Assembly: GCA_049644265.1 (NCBI GenBank)
Contig: JBARRO010000005.1
Coordinates: 1 to 64,000 of the forward strand
DNA length: 64,000 bases
Source of the DNA: JBARRO01 sp049644265
GTDB taxonomy: Bacteria; Bacteroidota; Ignavibacteria; UBA10030
Direction of reading: 5' to 3'
Shown piece by piece: positions 41,993 to 50,456 of this stretch (positions are counted from its first letter, which is position 1; every line of letters starts with the position of its first letter). The translations under genes and the position numbers were made by a program. Below the pieces are notes generated by a model. The model saw only the letters and a program-made list of their open reading frames with translations. It made no database searches and had not been told where the DNA came from.

Positions 41993-44485
41993 ATGAAGAA
42001 ACGGAACAAATCCGCCTCGAAAGTCTCTGCTGGCAACTCGAATCCCGGAGTCGCTCTCGCATCCGCGTCTCCTCCCCGACCGCTTCCCGTCGAGAAACTG
42101 CGATGGCAGTGCGACCCGAACTCTCTGGGCGTGAAATCAACTGCCGACATCAAGCCGAGCCGTGAAATCATCGGGCAGGACCGGGCTCTCCGGGCCTTAA
42201 AGGTCGGCCTCGAAATGGCTCATTACGGCTACAACATCTTCGTCACCGGCCTGTCCGGAACCGGTCGCACCACCACGATCAAGCGACTCCTCCAGGACTT
42301 TGAAAAGAAGCACGTCGACCTGAAAGACCACTGCTATGTCTATAATTTCAAGAACCCCGATATGCCGATGGCAATTTCCCTTCCGGCGGGACAGGGAAAG
42401 GGCTTGAAGGAAGACATGGAGAATTTCATCAACGAACTCCTGCGGGATATTCCCTCGGTTTATGAAAGCCAGCGATACCAACAGGAAAGAAAAACCATGG
42501 TCCAGCTGTTTCAGGACCGCCAGAAGAGCGTCCTTCAGGATTTTGAAAAGAGGGTGAAGTCGCAGGGGTTCGACCTGGTCCAGGTTCAGGTCGGCAACGC
42601 CATGCGCCCCGACATCGTACCGGTATTCAACGGAGCTCCGTCTACGATGGATCAGCTCGAGGCCTCCGCGCAAAAAGGCGAAATTCCGAAGGATCAACTC
42701 GAAGCAGCCAAAGAACGTCTGGGCGAGCTGGAAAAGCAAATGTCCACGGTGTTCCGGGAACTGCGGAACATCGAGAAGAAAGTACAGCGCTCCCTGGAGG
42801 AGCTCGAAGAAAAGCTCGTGATGCCGATCGTCGACGCCGCCGTGAAGATCCTGAAAACGACGTACGACAGCCCCAAAGTACACGCCTACCTCGACGAAAT
42901 CCGAACGGACGTTCGCGAAAACCTCGAGCGATTCCGGCGTCAATTGGCTCCCCCTTCAACACAGGAGGACGGCGAAGAAAACGCGGAAGACCAGTTCACG
43001 GAATTCCGGGTAAACGTCCTGGTTGACAATTCCGAAACACAACATGTTCCGATTGTGATCGAGACAAACCCGAAATACAAGAACGTGTTCGGCACGGTGG
43101 ACCGTGAACTGGAAAAAGGCGGTGTCTGGCGAACGGATTTCACCCACATCAAGGCCGGGTCACTTCTTCATGCCGACGGCGGTTACCTGGTCCTCAACGC
43201 TCTCGATACGCTCATCGAACCCGGTGTATGGCAGGATTTGAAGCGAACGTTACGAACTGGAATGGTCGATATTCAGACCTACGAACCGATGTTCGGGTTT
43301 GCACCGTCGGGGATGAAACCGGAACCCATCACCCTGCACCTAAAAGTGATCATGATCGGGGAGACGGATCTCTACTTTCTTCTCTACAGCAGGGACGACG
43401 ATTTCAAGAAGATCTTCAAGATCAGGGCCGACTTCGACGTCGAAATGGTGAAAAACTCCGAAACGGTTTCCAAGTACCTGAGCTTTATCAAGATGATTTG
43501 CGACGACGAACACCTCATGCCCTTCGCGGCCTCGGCGCTTGCACAAATCGTCGAGTTTGGGGTTCGGCTTGCCGGCAGGCAGGAAAAGCTTTCTACGCGA
43601 TTCAACGTCATTGCCGATGTCGCCCGTGAGGCCAATTACTGGGCATCGAAAGCTCAGGCGAAGTCCGTATCCGCCGAACACGTGGAAAAGGCGATCAAGG
43701 AGCGGGAGTACCGGGTGAAATTGGTCGAGGACAAGCTTCAGGAACTGATCGAGGATGGGACCATCATGATCGATACCGACGGCGCTGTCGTCGGTCAGGT
43801 CAACGGTCTGTCGGTCTATGACGTCGGCGAACATGCATTCGGAAAACCGTCGCGGATCACCGCAAAGACTTCACTCGGCCGCGCCGGCGTCATCAACATC
43901 GAGCGCGATGCGGAACTCAGCGGTCCAACGCACAACAAGGGCGTCGCAATTCTCAGCGGCTTTCTGCGCAGCAGGTTCGCACAGAACAAACCGCTTATCA
44001 TGGACGCCAGTATCACGTTTGAACAGTCGTATGGCGGCGTCGACGGCGATAGTGCTTCGTCCACCGAGATCTATGCGATCCTCTCCAGTCTTGCCGAAAT
44101 ACCGCTCCGGCAGGACATCGCGATAACCGGGTCGGTTAACCAGAAAGGGGAAGTTCAACCGATCGGCGGGGTGAACCTGAAGATCGAAGGATTCTTCGAT
44201 GTCTGCAAAGCGCGCGGATTCACGGGCAGGCAGGGAGTCATCATCCCGCACCAGAACATCAAAGATCTGATGCTCCGGGAAGAAGTCTACGCGGTGGTCA
44301 AACAAAAGAAATTCAATATCTATGCGGTAAAGACCGTCGACGAAGGAATTGAGATTCTCACAGGAACAAAAGCGGGGAAACAACGATCCAACGGATCGTT
44401 TGAGCCGGGTACGGTGAACTTCCTGGCTGACCGAAAACTGTTAAAGTATGCGGAAGAGTGGAAACGCTTCGAAGCGAGGACTTGA
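41993..44485 (+). CDS. Lon-like ATP-dependent protease (LonB/YcbZ group)
   Basis: 830 residues. An N-terminal AAA-type region has the P-loop GLSGTGRTTT near residue 82, where Arg replaces the usual Lys. A long charged coiled-coil insert lies at residues about 150-320 (KERLGELEKQMSTVFRELRN). The C-terminal S16 protease domain has the catalytic Ser in GDSASSTEIYAIL and the catalytic Lys in GGVNLKIEGFFD. This is the architecture of the COG1067 group, which degrades unfolded or specific proteins; its role in vivo is less clear than Lon's. No Shine-Dalgarno site is visible. It is isolated from its neighbours. Confidence 0.9.
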   Translation: MKKRNKSASKVSAGNSNPGVALASASPPRPLPVEKLRWQCDPNSLGVKSTADIKPSREIIGQDRALRALKVGLEMAHYGYNIFVTGLSGTGRTTTIKRLLQDFEKKHVDLKDHCYVYNFKNPDMPMAISLPAGQGKGLKEDMENFINELLRDIPSVYESQRYQQERKTMVQLFQDRQKSVLQDFEKRVKSQGFDLVQVQVGNAMRPDIVPVFNGAPSTMDQLEASAQKGEIPKDQLEAAKERLGELEKQMSTVFRELRNIEKKVQRSLEELEEKLVMPIVDAAVKILKTTYDSPKVHAYLDEIRTDVRENLERFRRQLAPPSTQEDGEENAEDQFTEFRVNVLVDNSETQHVPIVIETNPKYKNVFGTVDRELEKGGVWRTDFTHIKAGSLLHADGGYLVLNALDTLIEPGVWQDLKRTLRTGMVDIQTYEPMFGFAPSGMKPEPITLHLKVIMIGETDLYFLLYSRDDDFKKIFKIRADFDVEMVKNSETVSKYLSFIKMICDDEHLMPFAASALAQIVEFGVRLAGRQEKLSTRFNVIADVAREANYWASKAQAKSVSAEHVEKAIKEREYRVKLVEDKLQELIEDGTIMIDTDGAVVGQVNGLSVYDVGEHAFGKPSRITAKTSLGRAGVINIERDAELSGPTHNKGVAILSGFLRSRFAQNKPLIMDASITFEQSYGGVDGDSASSTEIYAILSSLAEIPLRQDIAITGSVNQKGEVQPIGGVNLKIEGFFDVCKARGFTGRQGVIIPHQNIKDLMLREEVYAVVKQKKFNIYAVKTVDEGIEILTGTKAGKQRSNGSFEPGTVNFLADRKLLKYAEEWKRFEART

Positions 44486-44499
44486 GTGGAAGCATTACG

Positions 44500-44703
44500 C
44501 AGAGATAACGGAGAAGAACAGAGGACTCGCAGAAAAGAAGCGTTTTTTTGGTTAGTTACTTTAGAAAACAAAAAAACGTGACCTCTGTGTTCACCGCGGC
44601 TTCTGTGAAATGCTCCCGGAGAGTGCAGAGAAAAGAACCATCCTACAATCTCCTGGTCCTAAACCTCTGTGATCTCTGCTGTTCCCTGTGTCCTCTGTGA
44701 AAT
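44500..44703. repeat. Inverted-arm CAGAGATAACGGAG element downstream of the Lon-like gene
   Basis: The left arm ACGCAGAGATAACGGAGAAG and right arms ACCTCTGTGTTCACCGCGG and CTCTGTGATCTCTGC, then GTGTCCTCTGTGAAATGC, give one of the longest members of the CACAGAG family. The pattern looks like two nested copies. Confidence 0.7.
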
Positions 44704-44772
44704 GCTTTTAAACCGGAATAGTCGTATCTTTTTGCGGTAGGTTTTCCAAGAAAAGACCGAAAGGGCAATCTC

Positions 44773-45387
44773 ATGATGAAAGGACTGATTCTTGCAGTAG
44801 CCATCGGCAGCATCGCAATCGCGCAGGAATCTCATCGATTCTCGATTTCGCCCATCGCTGCCGTCAGCCGGTATGTCCTGGACGATCATATCACGATCGG
44901 ACCGATGATCGGAGTTCGATTTCAATCGCGGGAATTCAGCTCGAACGCCGTGGGAGTGTCGCTCGGGGTAATCCTTCGACCCAACGGCTTCGTGGAGTAC
45001 GGCTCCGAACCGTTCACCTATCACGACCCCCAACCCCTGTATCAGCTGCAACCGCCGTTGGCAAGCAGAGTGATGCGTCAAACGCGGTTCGGACTCGGCC
45101 TGGGATTTTTTGGCTTCGACTGGCGGACCTATCTGGCTGACGGGGACATCCGACCCTACGTGGGAGCCGGAGCTTCATTGATTGGGTGGCCTTCGGCAAG
45201 CAGCTACGCCGGAACGATCAGCCCCGACATCCACGCCGGCGTTGATGTTCATCTCTCACGCGGCGTCAACGCATTCGCCGAAGCACAGTATCTCTTCGGC
45301 TCGCCGACTCTGTTTGGATCCTCCGGTTCGAGCTTATCGAATATTACAACGCTGGCGCTTGGTATAAGCTTCGCGCCCCGTTGGTAG
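44773..45387 (+). CDS. Small outer-membrane beta-barrel protein, unknown
   Basis: 204 residues with a signal peptide (MMKGLILAVAIGSIAIA). About eight amphipathic strands follow, including FGLGLGFFGFDWRTYL and RPYVGAGASLIG, and the last residues are ISFAPRW with an aromatic end, as in small 8-strand barrels. GAAAGGG precedes the start. No further family is evident. It stands alone between repeat elements and the K+ channel gene. Confidence 0.7.
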   Translation: MMKGLILAVAIGSIAIAQESHRFSISPIAAVSRYVLDDHITIGPMIGVRFQSREFSSNAVGVSLGVILRPNGFVEYGSEPFTYHDPQPLYQLQPPLASRVMRQTRFGLGLGFFGFDWRTYLADGDIRPYVGAGASLIGWPSASSYAGTISPDIHAGVDVHLSRGVNAFAEAQYLFGSPTLFGSSGSSLSNITTLALGISFAPRW

Positions 45388-45496
45388 ATCAAGATTCCAA
45401 AGGGCTCCGGAAATCCCCTCGGGTGTTTCCTTTCGTCGATTGTTCTCCAGCTGACCTTCCCGGGTTAGCCATTGTTCTGGATTTCTTCAATCCCTC

Positions 45497-46489
45497 ATGA
45501 ATACCGCAAAACGCGCACTCCAACTCGTTGCTCTCCTCTTCCTTATCCTCCTCGCCGGGGTGCTTGGATACCATCTCATTGAGGGTTGGTCATGGTTTGA
45601 TTCTTTCTACATGACTGTTATAACGCTCGCGACGGTGGGGTACGGTGAAACACACCCTCTTTCTACCGCAGGGAGAGCTTTTACGATTTTTCTCATCATG
45701 GGCGGGCTCGGCATCATCCTTACCGCCCTAACCGAAATCACGATCTTCATCGTTGAAGGAGAGATGACCGGTTTTCTCAGGAGAAGAAAAATGAATCAGG
45801 TGATCGGAAAAGTTTCCAACCACTACATCCTCTGCGGCGCCGGAAAAAGCGGCCATCATGTTCTCGAGGAACTTACAAGAACAAAGCGGAAAGCCGTTGT
45901 TATTGAGTCGGATTCGGAGAAAGTAATCAGGTTGACAGAACAGAAGCATCTCGTGGTGGAGGGCGATGCAACTGAAGACAGCATCCTGCAGAGCGCAGGT
46001 ATCGACCGGGCCGCAGGACTTGTCACCACCTTGCCGAACGATCGCGACAATCTGTTTGTGGTCATCACGTCGCGCGGTTTGAACCCCAAACTCCGGATCG
46101 TGGCAAAAGTCGAGGACATCAGCGGGAGGAATAAATTCATTCGAAGCGGTGCGGACGCGGCGATCTCCGCAAACTTCATCGGCGGGCTCCGCATGGCGTC
46201 GGAACTGATGCGGCCCGATGCAGTGAACTTCCTCGACATGATGCTCAGGGATAATTCGGAGCTTCGGGTTGATGAAGTGCGGATCGGACCTCAGTCGAAG
46301 TACAGCGGGAAGTCCCTGGCACACTGCGATGTGTTTGAGTCGGCGGGTGTCATCCTGGTCTCCCTGAAACAGGGTGACTCATTTAAATTCAACCCCTCAC
46401 CATCGACGGTGCTCTCTTCCGGGGATACCGCGATCGTGATCGGCAACCCGGAGCAGATCTTCGCTGCAAGGTCCAAACTAAGCGTCTAG
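45497..46489 (+). CDS. Two-helix potassium channel with RCK (TrkA-N/TrkA-C) domains
   Basis: 330 residues. Two membrane helices (residues about 8-26 and 62-82) flank a pore loop with the selectivity filter TVGYGE near residue 47, as in MthK-type channels. The cytoplasmic part starts with a Rossmann fold, HYILCGAGKSGHHVLEEL, with a conserved acidic residue in VVIESD, and ends in a TrkA-C-like domain (LRVDEVRIGPQSKYSGKSLA). It should conduct K+ with ligand gating. A GXGXXG variant (GAGKSG) suggests nucleotide binding. Confidence 0.92.
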   Translation: MNTAKRALQLVALLFLILLAGVLGYHLIEGWSWFDSFYMTVITLATVGYGETHPLSTAGRAFTIFLIMGGLGIILTALTEITIFIVEGEMTGFLRRRKMNQVIGKVSNHYILCGAGKSGHHVLEELTRTKRKAVVIESDSEKVIRLTEQKHLVVEGDATEDSILQSAGIDRAAGLVTTLPNDRDNLFVVITSRGLNPKLRIVAKVEDISGRNKFIRSGADAAISANFIGGLRMASELMRPDAVNFLDMMLRDNSELRVDEVRIGPQSKYSGKSLAHCDVFESAGVILVSLKQGDSFKFNPSPSTVLSSGDTAIVIGNPEQIFAARSKLSV

Positions 46490-46498
46490 ACAGAAAAC

Positions 46499-46616
46499 AT
46501 TGCACAGAGGTCACAGAGAAAAGCAGAGCTCACAGAGGAAGAATTGGATAAAGTAGCCAAAAAAAATCAAACGCCTTAAACCTCCGTGTTCTCTTCTTTG
46601 TGATCTCTGTGCAAGT
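46499..46616. repeat. Inverted-arm GCACAGAGGTCACAG element
   Basis: TTGCACAGAGGTCACAGAGA on the left faces CTTTGTGATCTCTGTGC on the right, with CCTCCGTGTTCTCTTC inside. It lies between the convergent channel gene and GT4-deacetylase gene, and may fold into a long hairpin at their 3' ends. Confidence 0.75.
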
Positions 46617-46644
46617 AAAGACAGAAGCCAAACCTCTCGCCGCC

Positions 46645-48477
46645 TTACCGAAAAGCTTGCTTGTAGCGTCCGTACCATGCCTGGGTCTTCTTCCAGAACC
46701 CGAATGCATCGGTCCACGGAAACACCTGCGTCCTCCGAATCTCAAAGAAGTCCTCCGAAAAGACCATCGGGCCTGAATCAGCCGCCACGGCAAATTCATA
46801 GCCCGCCTCCTCGACCGCTCTTTTTGCCTCTGCATTGACCGCTCCGTACGGATAGGCGAACGAGACAACGTTCCTTCCGGTCGTCCGCTCAAGCATCCGC
46901 TTTGATTCCGCGAGTTCTTTCCTCACTTGACGTGAACCGACCGAAGTGAGGTTCGGGTGCGTCATGGTGTGCGAACCGAATTCAAACCCGGAATCCGCCA
47001 TTTCGCGTATGTGCCGGTTACTCATCAAAGGCACGCGGGGCTCGTCGGCATCCCAGAAGTTGTTCCTTCGCAGACGATCCATAACCATGTAAATGACCGC
47101 TGTGAATTGAAACCGTTTGAGGATCGGAAACGCCATCGCGTAATTGTCCTCATAGCCGTCGTCGAATGTGAGAATGATCGGCCTCCGGGGAATTCGGACC
47201 CCACCGCTCAGCGCCTGTTCATAATCCTGAAATGTCAGCGGGGTAAAACCCCGTCGCTTCAGAGATTCCATCTGGGCTTCAAATTGGCCGGCCGTGACCC
47301 AGAGTCCGTGACGCGAACCCTCCGGCGGCTGCTGAACAACCCGGTGATACATCAGCACCGGAATGGATGACGGAGATTTCACCGTAGCCCTTGCCCGCCG
47401 GTAAACCTGCCGAACCGCCGGTTCAACCACCGCAATGTCAAACTGCTCCTTGACCCTCCGTTGCAGTTCTCTCCCTCCGCCTTTCCCCAAGGGTTTTTCC
47501 AGAAGACTCTGAAGGTTTCTTGCGACCTGTTCTCCGTCTGTTCTCTGCCGAATTCCCGTGTCTCCGAAATTCGACTCCATCGCGGACTGGAAATTCCCTT
47601 CATCAATCGGACCGACACAGTGACTTTCCCCGAATGCAACGGTTTGTTTGCCCGCTGCAAGCGACTCGATGGCAACCCTTCCTGCACCGATGACAATATC
47701 GGCGGTCCGGACAAACGCCTGTACATCTTCCCGGAAACCGTGAAGGTGAATCTTCTCTTTTCCCGACCGCTTGTTGAAAATTGCGGCGGCAGTTTCAATG
47801 TCGTCAGGAGTCTTCACGCCACCCAGAATGTGGAACGACCAGTCTTTCTTTTTTGACAACCTTGGGAGCACATCGGAAATCAGAAACCTGACAACATCCC
47901 CCTTGGGCCCCGAAAGCCGTCCCACGAAAAGAAGCACCTTTGTCGAACTCTTGGCGCCGAAGACCGCGGCTTTCGAGCGATGACCCCTCCCGGCAACCCA
48001 GCGCTTTAGGTCCAGTCCGTTGGGAATCACGACAATCTCTTCAGGACGAAGTCCCAGGTCCGCAACGAGATGTGCCTTCAAGGTCTGACTGACTACAATC
48101 AGGTGCCTGCCGTAGATGCTGAAGGCCTTGCTGCTCGCGTGAATGTGTTGTCTTCCATGGACGGTGGAGACAAACGCGGTTCGAGTCCGCCGTGCAGCAA
48201 CCCAGGACACCCAGCTCGCCGCCCTGGAATGCGCATGAATGACATCAATTCCCCGGGACCGGATGATCTCTGTCAGGAACGCGATATTTTTCCAGCGTTG
48301 AGGATACGATCGCCTGCCGATGGGATGTTGGATGTACTCACCTGCAAAGGGTGTCGTGAGCGTGTCCGAGACAATCGTCACCGTATCTCCGCGTCTCTGT
48401 TGGGCGGCGGCCAGAGTTACCGCGTACACCTCCGCCCCTGTGACTTCAAACTGTGAGAGGACGTGAAGGATTTTCAT
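46645..48477 (-). CDS. Fusion of GT4 glycosyltransferase and polysaccharide deacetylase
   Basis: 610 residues. Residues 1-355 are a GT-B glycosyltransferase of family 4 type (FEVTGAEVYAVTLA, DVIHAHSRAASW, VVIPNGLDLKRW, LLFVGRLSGPKGD, and the ESLAAGKQ acceptor-region motif). Residues about 375-610 are a NodB/CE4 deacetylase: VLMYHRVV, ILTFDDGYEDNY with the Asp-Asp pair, FEFGSHTMTHPNLTS with the HxxxH metal site, and VVSFAYPYGAVN. One protein could add and then N-deacetylate an amino sugar in an envelope polysaccharide. No signal peptide is seen, so it should act at the cytoplasmic face. The fusion order is notable. Confidence 0.9.
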   Translation of the reverse strand: MKILHVLSQFEVTGAEVYAVTLAAAQQRRGDTVTIVSDTLTTPFAGEYIQHPIGRRSYPQRWKNIAFLTEIIRSRGIDVIHAHSRAASWVSWVAARRTRTAFVSTVHGRQHIHASSKAFSIYGRHLIVVSQTLKAHLVADLGLRPEEIVVIPNGLDLKRWVAGRGHRSKAAVFGAKSSTKVLLFVGRLSGPKGDVVRFLISDVLPRLSKKKDWSFHILGGVKTPDDIETAAAIFNKRSGKEKIHLHGFREDVQAFVRTADIVIGAGRVAIESLAAGKQTVAFGESHCVGPIDEGNFQSAMESNFGDTGIRQRTDGEQVARNLQSLLEKPLGKGGGRELQRRVKEQFDIAVVEPAVRQVYRRARATVKSPSSIPVLMYHRVVQQPPEGSRHGLWVTAGQFEAQMESLKRRGFTPLTFQDYEQALSGGVRIPRRPIILTFDDGYEDNYAMAFPILKRFQFTAVIYMVMDRLRRNNFWDADEPRVPLMSNRHIREMADSGFEFGSHTMTHPNLTSVGSRQVRKELAESKRMLERTTGRNVVSFAYPYGAVNAEAKRAVEEAGYEFAVAADSGPMVFSEDFFEIRRTQVFPWTDAFGFWKKTQAWYGRYKQAFR

Positions 48478-48610
48478 TTAATTACTAAACCGCGCGGGAG
48501 GATAGGATAAAAGGGGATTATCGGGGAGGAAGGTAACAATAACAAAGCGCTAAACTCTTCGTGTCCTTAGTGTGCTTCGTGGTAGTGAGCCCATCATAGG
48601 AGTTTTTTGG

Positions 48611-48648
48611 AAAAAAAGAAAGCGGCCCCGGTTTCCCGGAGCCGCCTT
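48611..48648 (-). terminator. Intrinsic terminator after the Lys/Glu/Met-rich protein gene
   Basis: On the minus strand AAGGCGGCTCCGGG, a short loop and CCGGGGCCGCTT are followed by TCTTTTTTTCC. It is about 35 bp after the stop codon at 48684. Confidence 0.85.
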
Positions 48649-48683
48649 GTCTAAGAACTTCAGAAGACGACTTACCTCTTGTC

Positions 48684-48989
48684 TTACTTCTTCTCCATCT
48701 TCTCCTCAGCCTTCTTCTGCATCGCCTCGCCCTTCTTCTGCATCGCCTCGCCCTTCTTCTCCATTTTCTTTCCCTTCTTCTGCATCTTCTTTCCCTTCTT
48801 TTCCATCTTCTTTCCTTCCATCTTGTCGGCCTTCTTCTCCATCTTCTCGCCAGCCTTCTCCATCTTCTCACCCTTCATTTCCTTCTTCTCACCCTTCTTC
48901 TCCACCTTTTCCTGCTTCTCCTGGGCAAAGCCTGTCTGCGCCGCGAGAACTGCAACCGCGAGCGTCAAAACGATGAATAATTTCCGCAT
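48684..48989 (-). CDS. Small exported Lys/Glu/Met-rich repetitive protein
   Basis: 101 residues with the signal peptide MRKLFIVLTLAVAVLAAQTGFA. The mature 78 residues are nearly all Lys, Glu, Met, Gly and Gln, in short repeats such as KKGEKM, KMEKK and GEAMQKK at about 7-residue spacing. It has neither Cys nor aromatic residues. A strong GGAGG and its own terminator suggest good expression. The composition favours a charged, probably helical or disordered periplasmic chain; Met repeats could bind copper(I) or take up oxidants. I know no family for it, so those ideas are only suggestions. Confidence 0.75.
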   Translation of the reverse strand: MRKLFIVLTLAVAVLAAQTGFAQEKQEKVEKKGEKKEMKGEKMEKAGEKMEKKADKMEGKKMEKKGKKMQKKGKKMEKKGEAMQKKGEAMQKKAEEKMEKK

Positions 48990-49153
48990 GGTGAATCCTC
49001 CGAAGGTGTTATGGTTGAACTAAACGGAACATCCTTTTTTTGCAGGCCTATGGTACCCAACTCCAATCTGAAAGTCAAGAAAGGTTCGGATTAAATTTTA
49101 TTAACACATACATGAACCGACAGTATTCTACCGGTGTTGAATTCCACGATAAG

Positions 49154-50323
49154 TCACGCCCGCAAGAGGGCCTCCATTCTGCTCACTGCGTCCCGATAGA
49201 TCGTATCTTCCGGTAACAGACTGACAACCAAACACGCTTCTTGTTGCATGTCAAACAAATGACCGGGATGAACGAGCACGCCTTTGGACTTGAGAAGTTC
49301 CAGCGCCCATTCTTCGTCGCTTTTCGTTCGGGGGAATTGAAGGATCGCGTTCCAGCCTCCGTCGCAACGAAGCACTGAGACGGCGGAGGGCGGTGAGAAT
49401 ACTTGTCGCAGGATATCCAGATTCCCCCGGGCACGCTTCACGATCCGGCTTGTCATGCTTCCGGCCGACTCGAGAAGCTTGGGCAAGGCCTGCTGTAACG
49501 GCGTGTTGACCGATAGATAGGTGTCCGCGATAACCTCCAGACGCTGCAGGGCCCCGCTTCTCTCCGCCGGGGGACCGTTCACGACAACCCACGAGAGTTT
49601 TAGTTGTGGAAGGGCAAGAAGTTTCGAGAGTCCGTTCAGCGTAAATGCCAACACCGATTGTTCCTGTGCAAACGAGGGTGCGCGACGGGAATTCTCACCG
49701 AATGAAAACGCACCGAACACTTCATCGGAGATGATTGCAAGCGAGTGTCTTTTCGCAATCGTTCGGATCTCGGCGAGCTCCTCAGACGTTATCCATGAAC
49801 CGGTGGGGTTGTTGGGATGCACGAGTACCAGGATTCGGGCTCCGTCACCGAGTTGTTCCTTCAGGGATTCGAGGTCTACATGCCATTCACCGTCGTAGAT
49901 CAGTCGGTAGAATCCGATTGTGACATCGTTGAGCTGGGCGAGGTACTCCAGGAGAGGATATCCTGGTTTTGGAACAAGGATCTTCTCTCCCGGGTTGCAG
50001 AGAAGGCGAAAGAGAAACGAATAGGCTTCGCTCGTGCTTGCGGTCACGACGACCTGGCTGCTTTCAATATTCATCCCGAGGCCCTTGTAGAATTTCTGCA
50101 CGGCGCTCCGTGCAACATTCAGACCTTTCGGATCGGGCGAGTAGATATGTGCAGCGTCTTGTGAAAGTGCTTCAACGAAGGGAGAGAGGTCGTTCTGCAA
50201 TCCACAGTGAGTCGGGTTGGATTCGGTGAGATCGATAACCCGTTCTCCCCGGGAACGCATTTGTTCCAGGAGCTTTGTAAGGGGGTTCGGCTGGAAGTTC
50301 CACTGCGTGCGGGAGGAAAACAT
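49154..50323 (-). CDS. Class I/II PLP-dependent aminotransferase
   Basis: 389 residues of fold-type I. Motifs are IDLTESNPTHCGL near residue 31, VTASTSEAYSFLFRLL, HPNNPTGSW near 168, ISDEVFGAF (Asp of the cofactor ring site) near 198, and the Schiff-base Lys in LNGLSKLLALPQLKLSW near 232. It would transaminate an amino acid with 2-oxoglutarate or similar; the substrate cannot be read. It is near typA on the same strand, but there is a 133-bp gap containing a short repeat. No Shine-Dalgarno site is visible before the ATG. Confidence 0.9.
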   Translation of the reverse strand: MFSSRTQWNFQPNPLTKLLEQMRSRGERVIDLTESNPTHCGLQNDLSPFVEALSQDAAHIYSPDPKGLNVARSAVQKFYKGLGMNIESSQVVVTASTSEAYSFLFRLLCNPGEKILVPKPGYPLLEYLAQLNDVTIGFYRLIYDGEWHVDLESLKEQLGDGARILVLVHPNNPTGSWITSEELAEIRTIAKRHSLAIISDEVFGAFSFGENSRRAPSFAQEQSVLAFTLNGLSKLLALPQLKLSWVVVNGPPAERSGALQRLEVIADTYLSVNTPLQQALPKLLESAGSMTSRIVKRARGNLDILRQVFSPPSAVSVLRCDGGWNAILQFPRTKSDEEWALELLKSKGVLVHPGHLFDMQQEACLVVSLLPEDTIYRDAVSRMEALLRA

Positions 50324-50336
50324 GAGGGATCTGGCG

Positions 50337-50360
50337 GTCAGCTTTCAGCAGTCAGCGATC
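50337..50360. repeat. Short GTCAGCTTTCAGCAGTCAG tract
   Basis: A non-coding member of the same TCAGCTTTCAG-type repeat that lies within two T9SS sorting-domain genes (6862 and 9798). It sits just upstream of the aminotransferase start. Confidence 0.55.
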
Positions 50361-50456
50361 AATAGTGGAGTGGAGTGGAGTACCAGATTCAACGTGCAAC
50401 GGGGGAACGGAGCATCGGAGCAATCGCGCCTCACTCCTCCAACTCCCTCCACAAAC

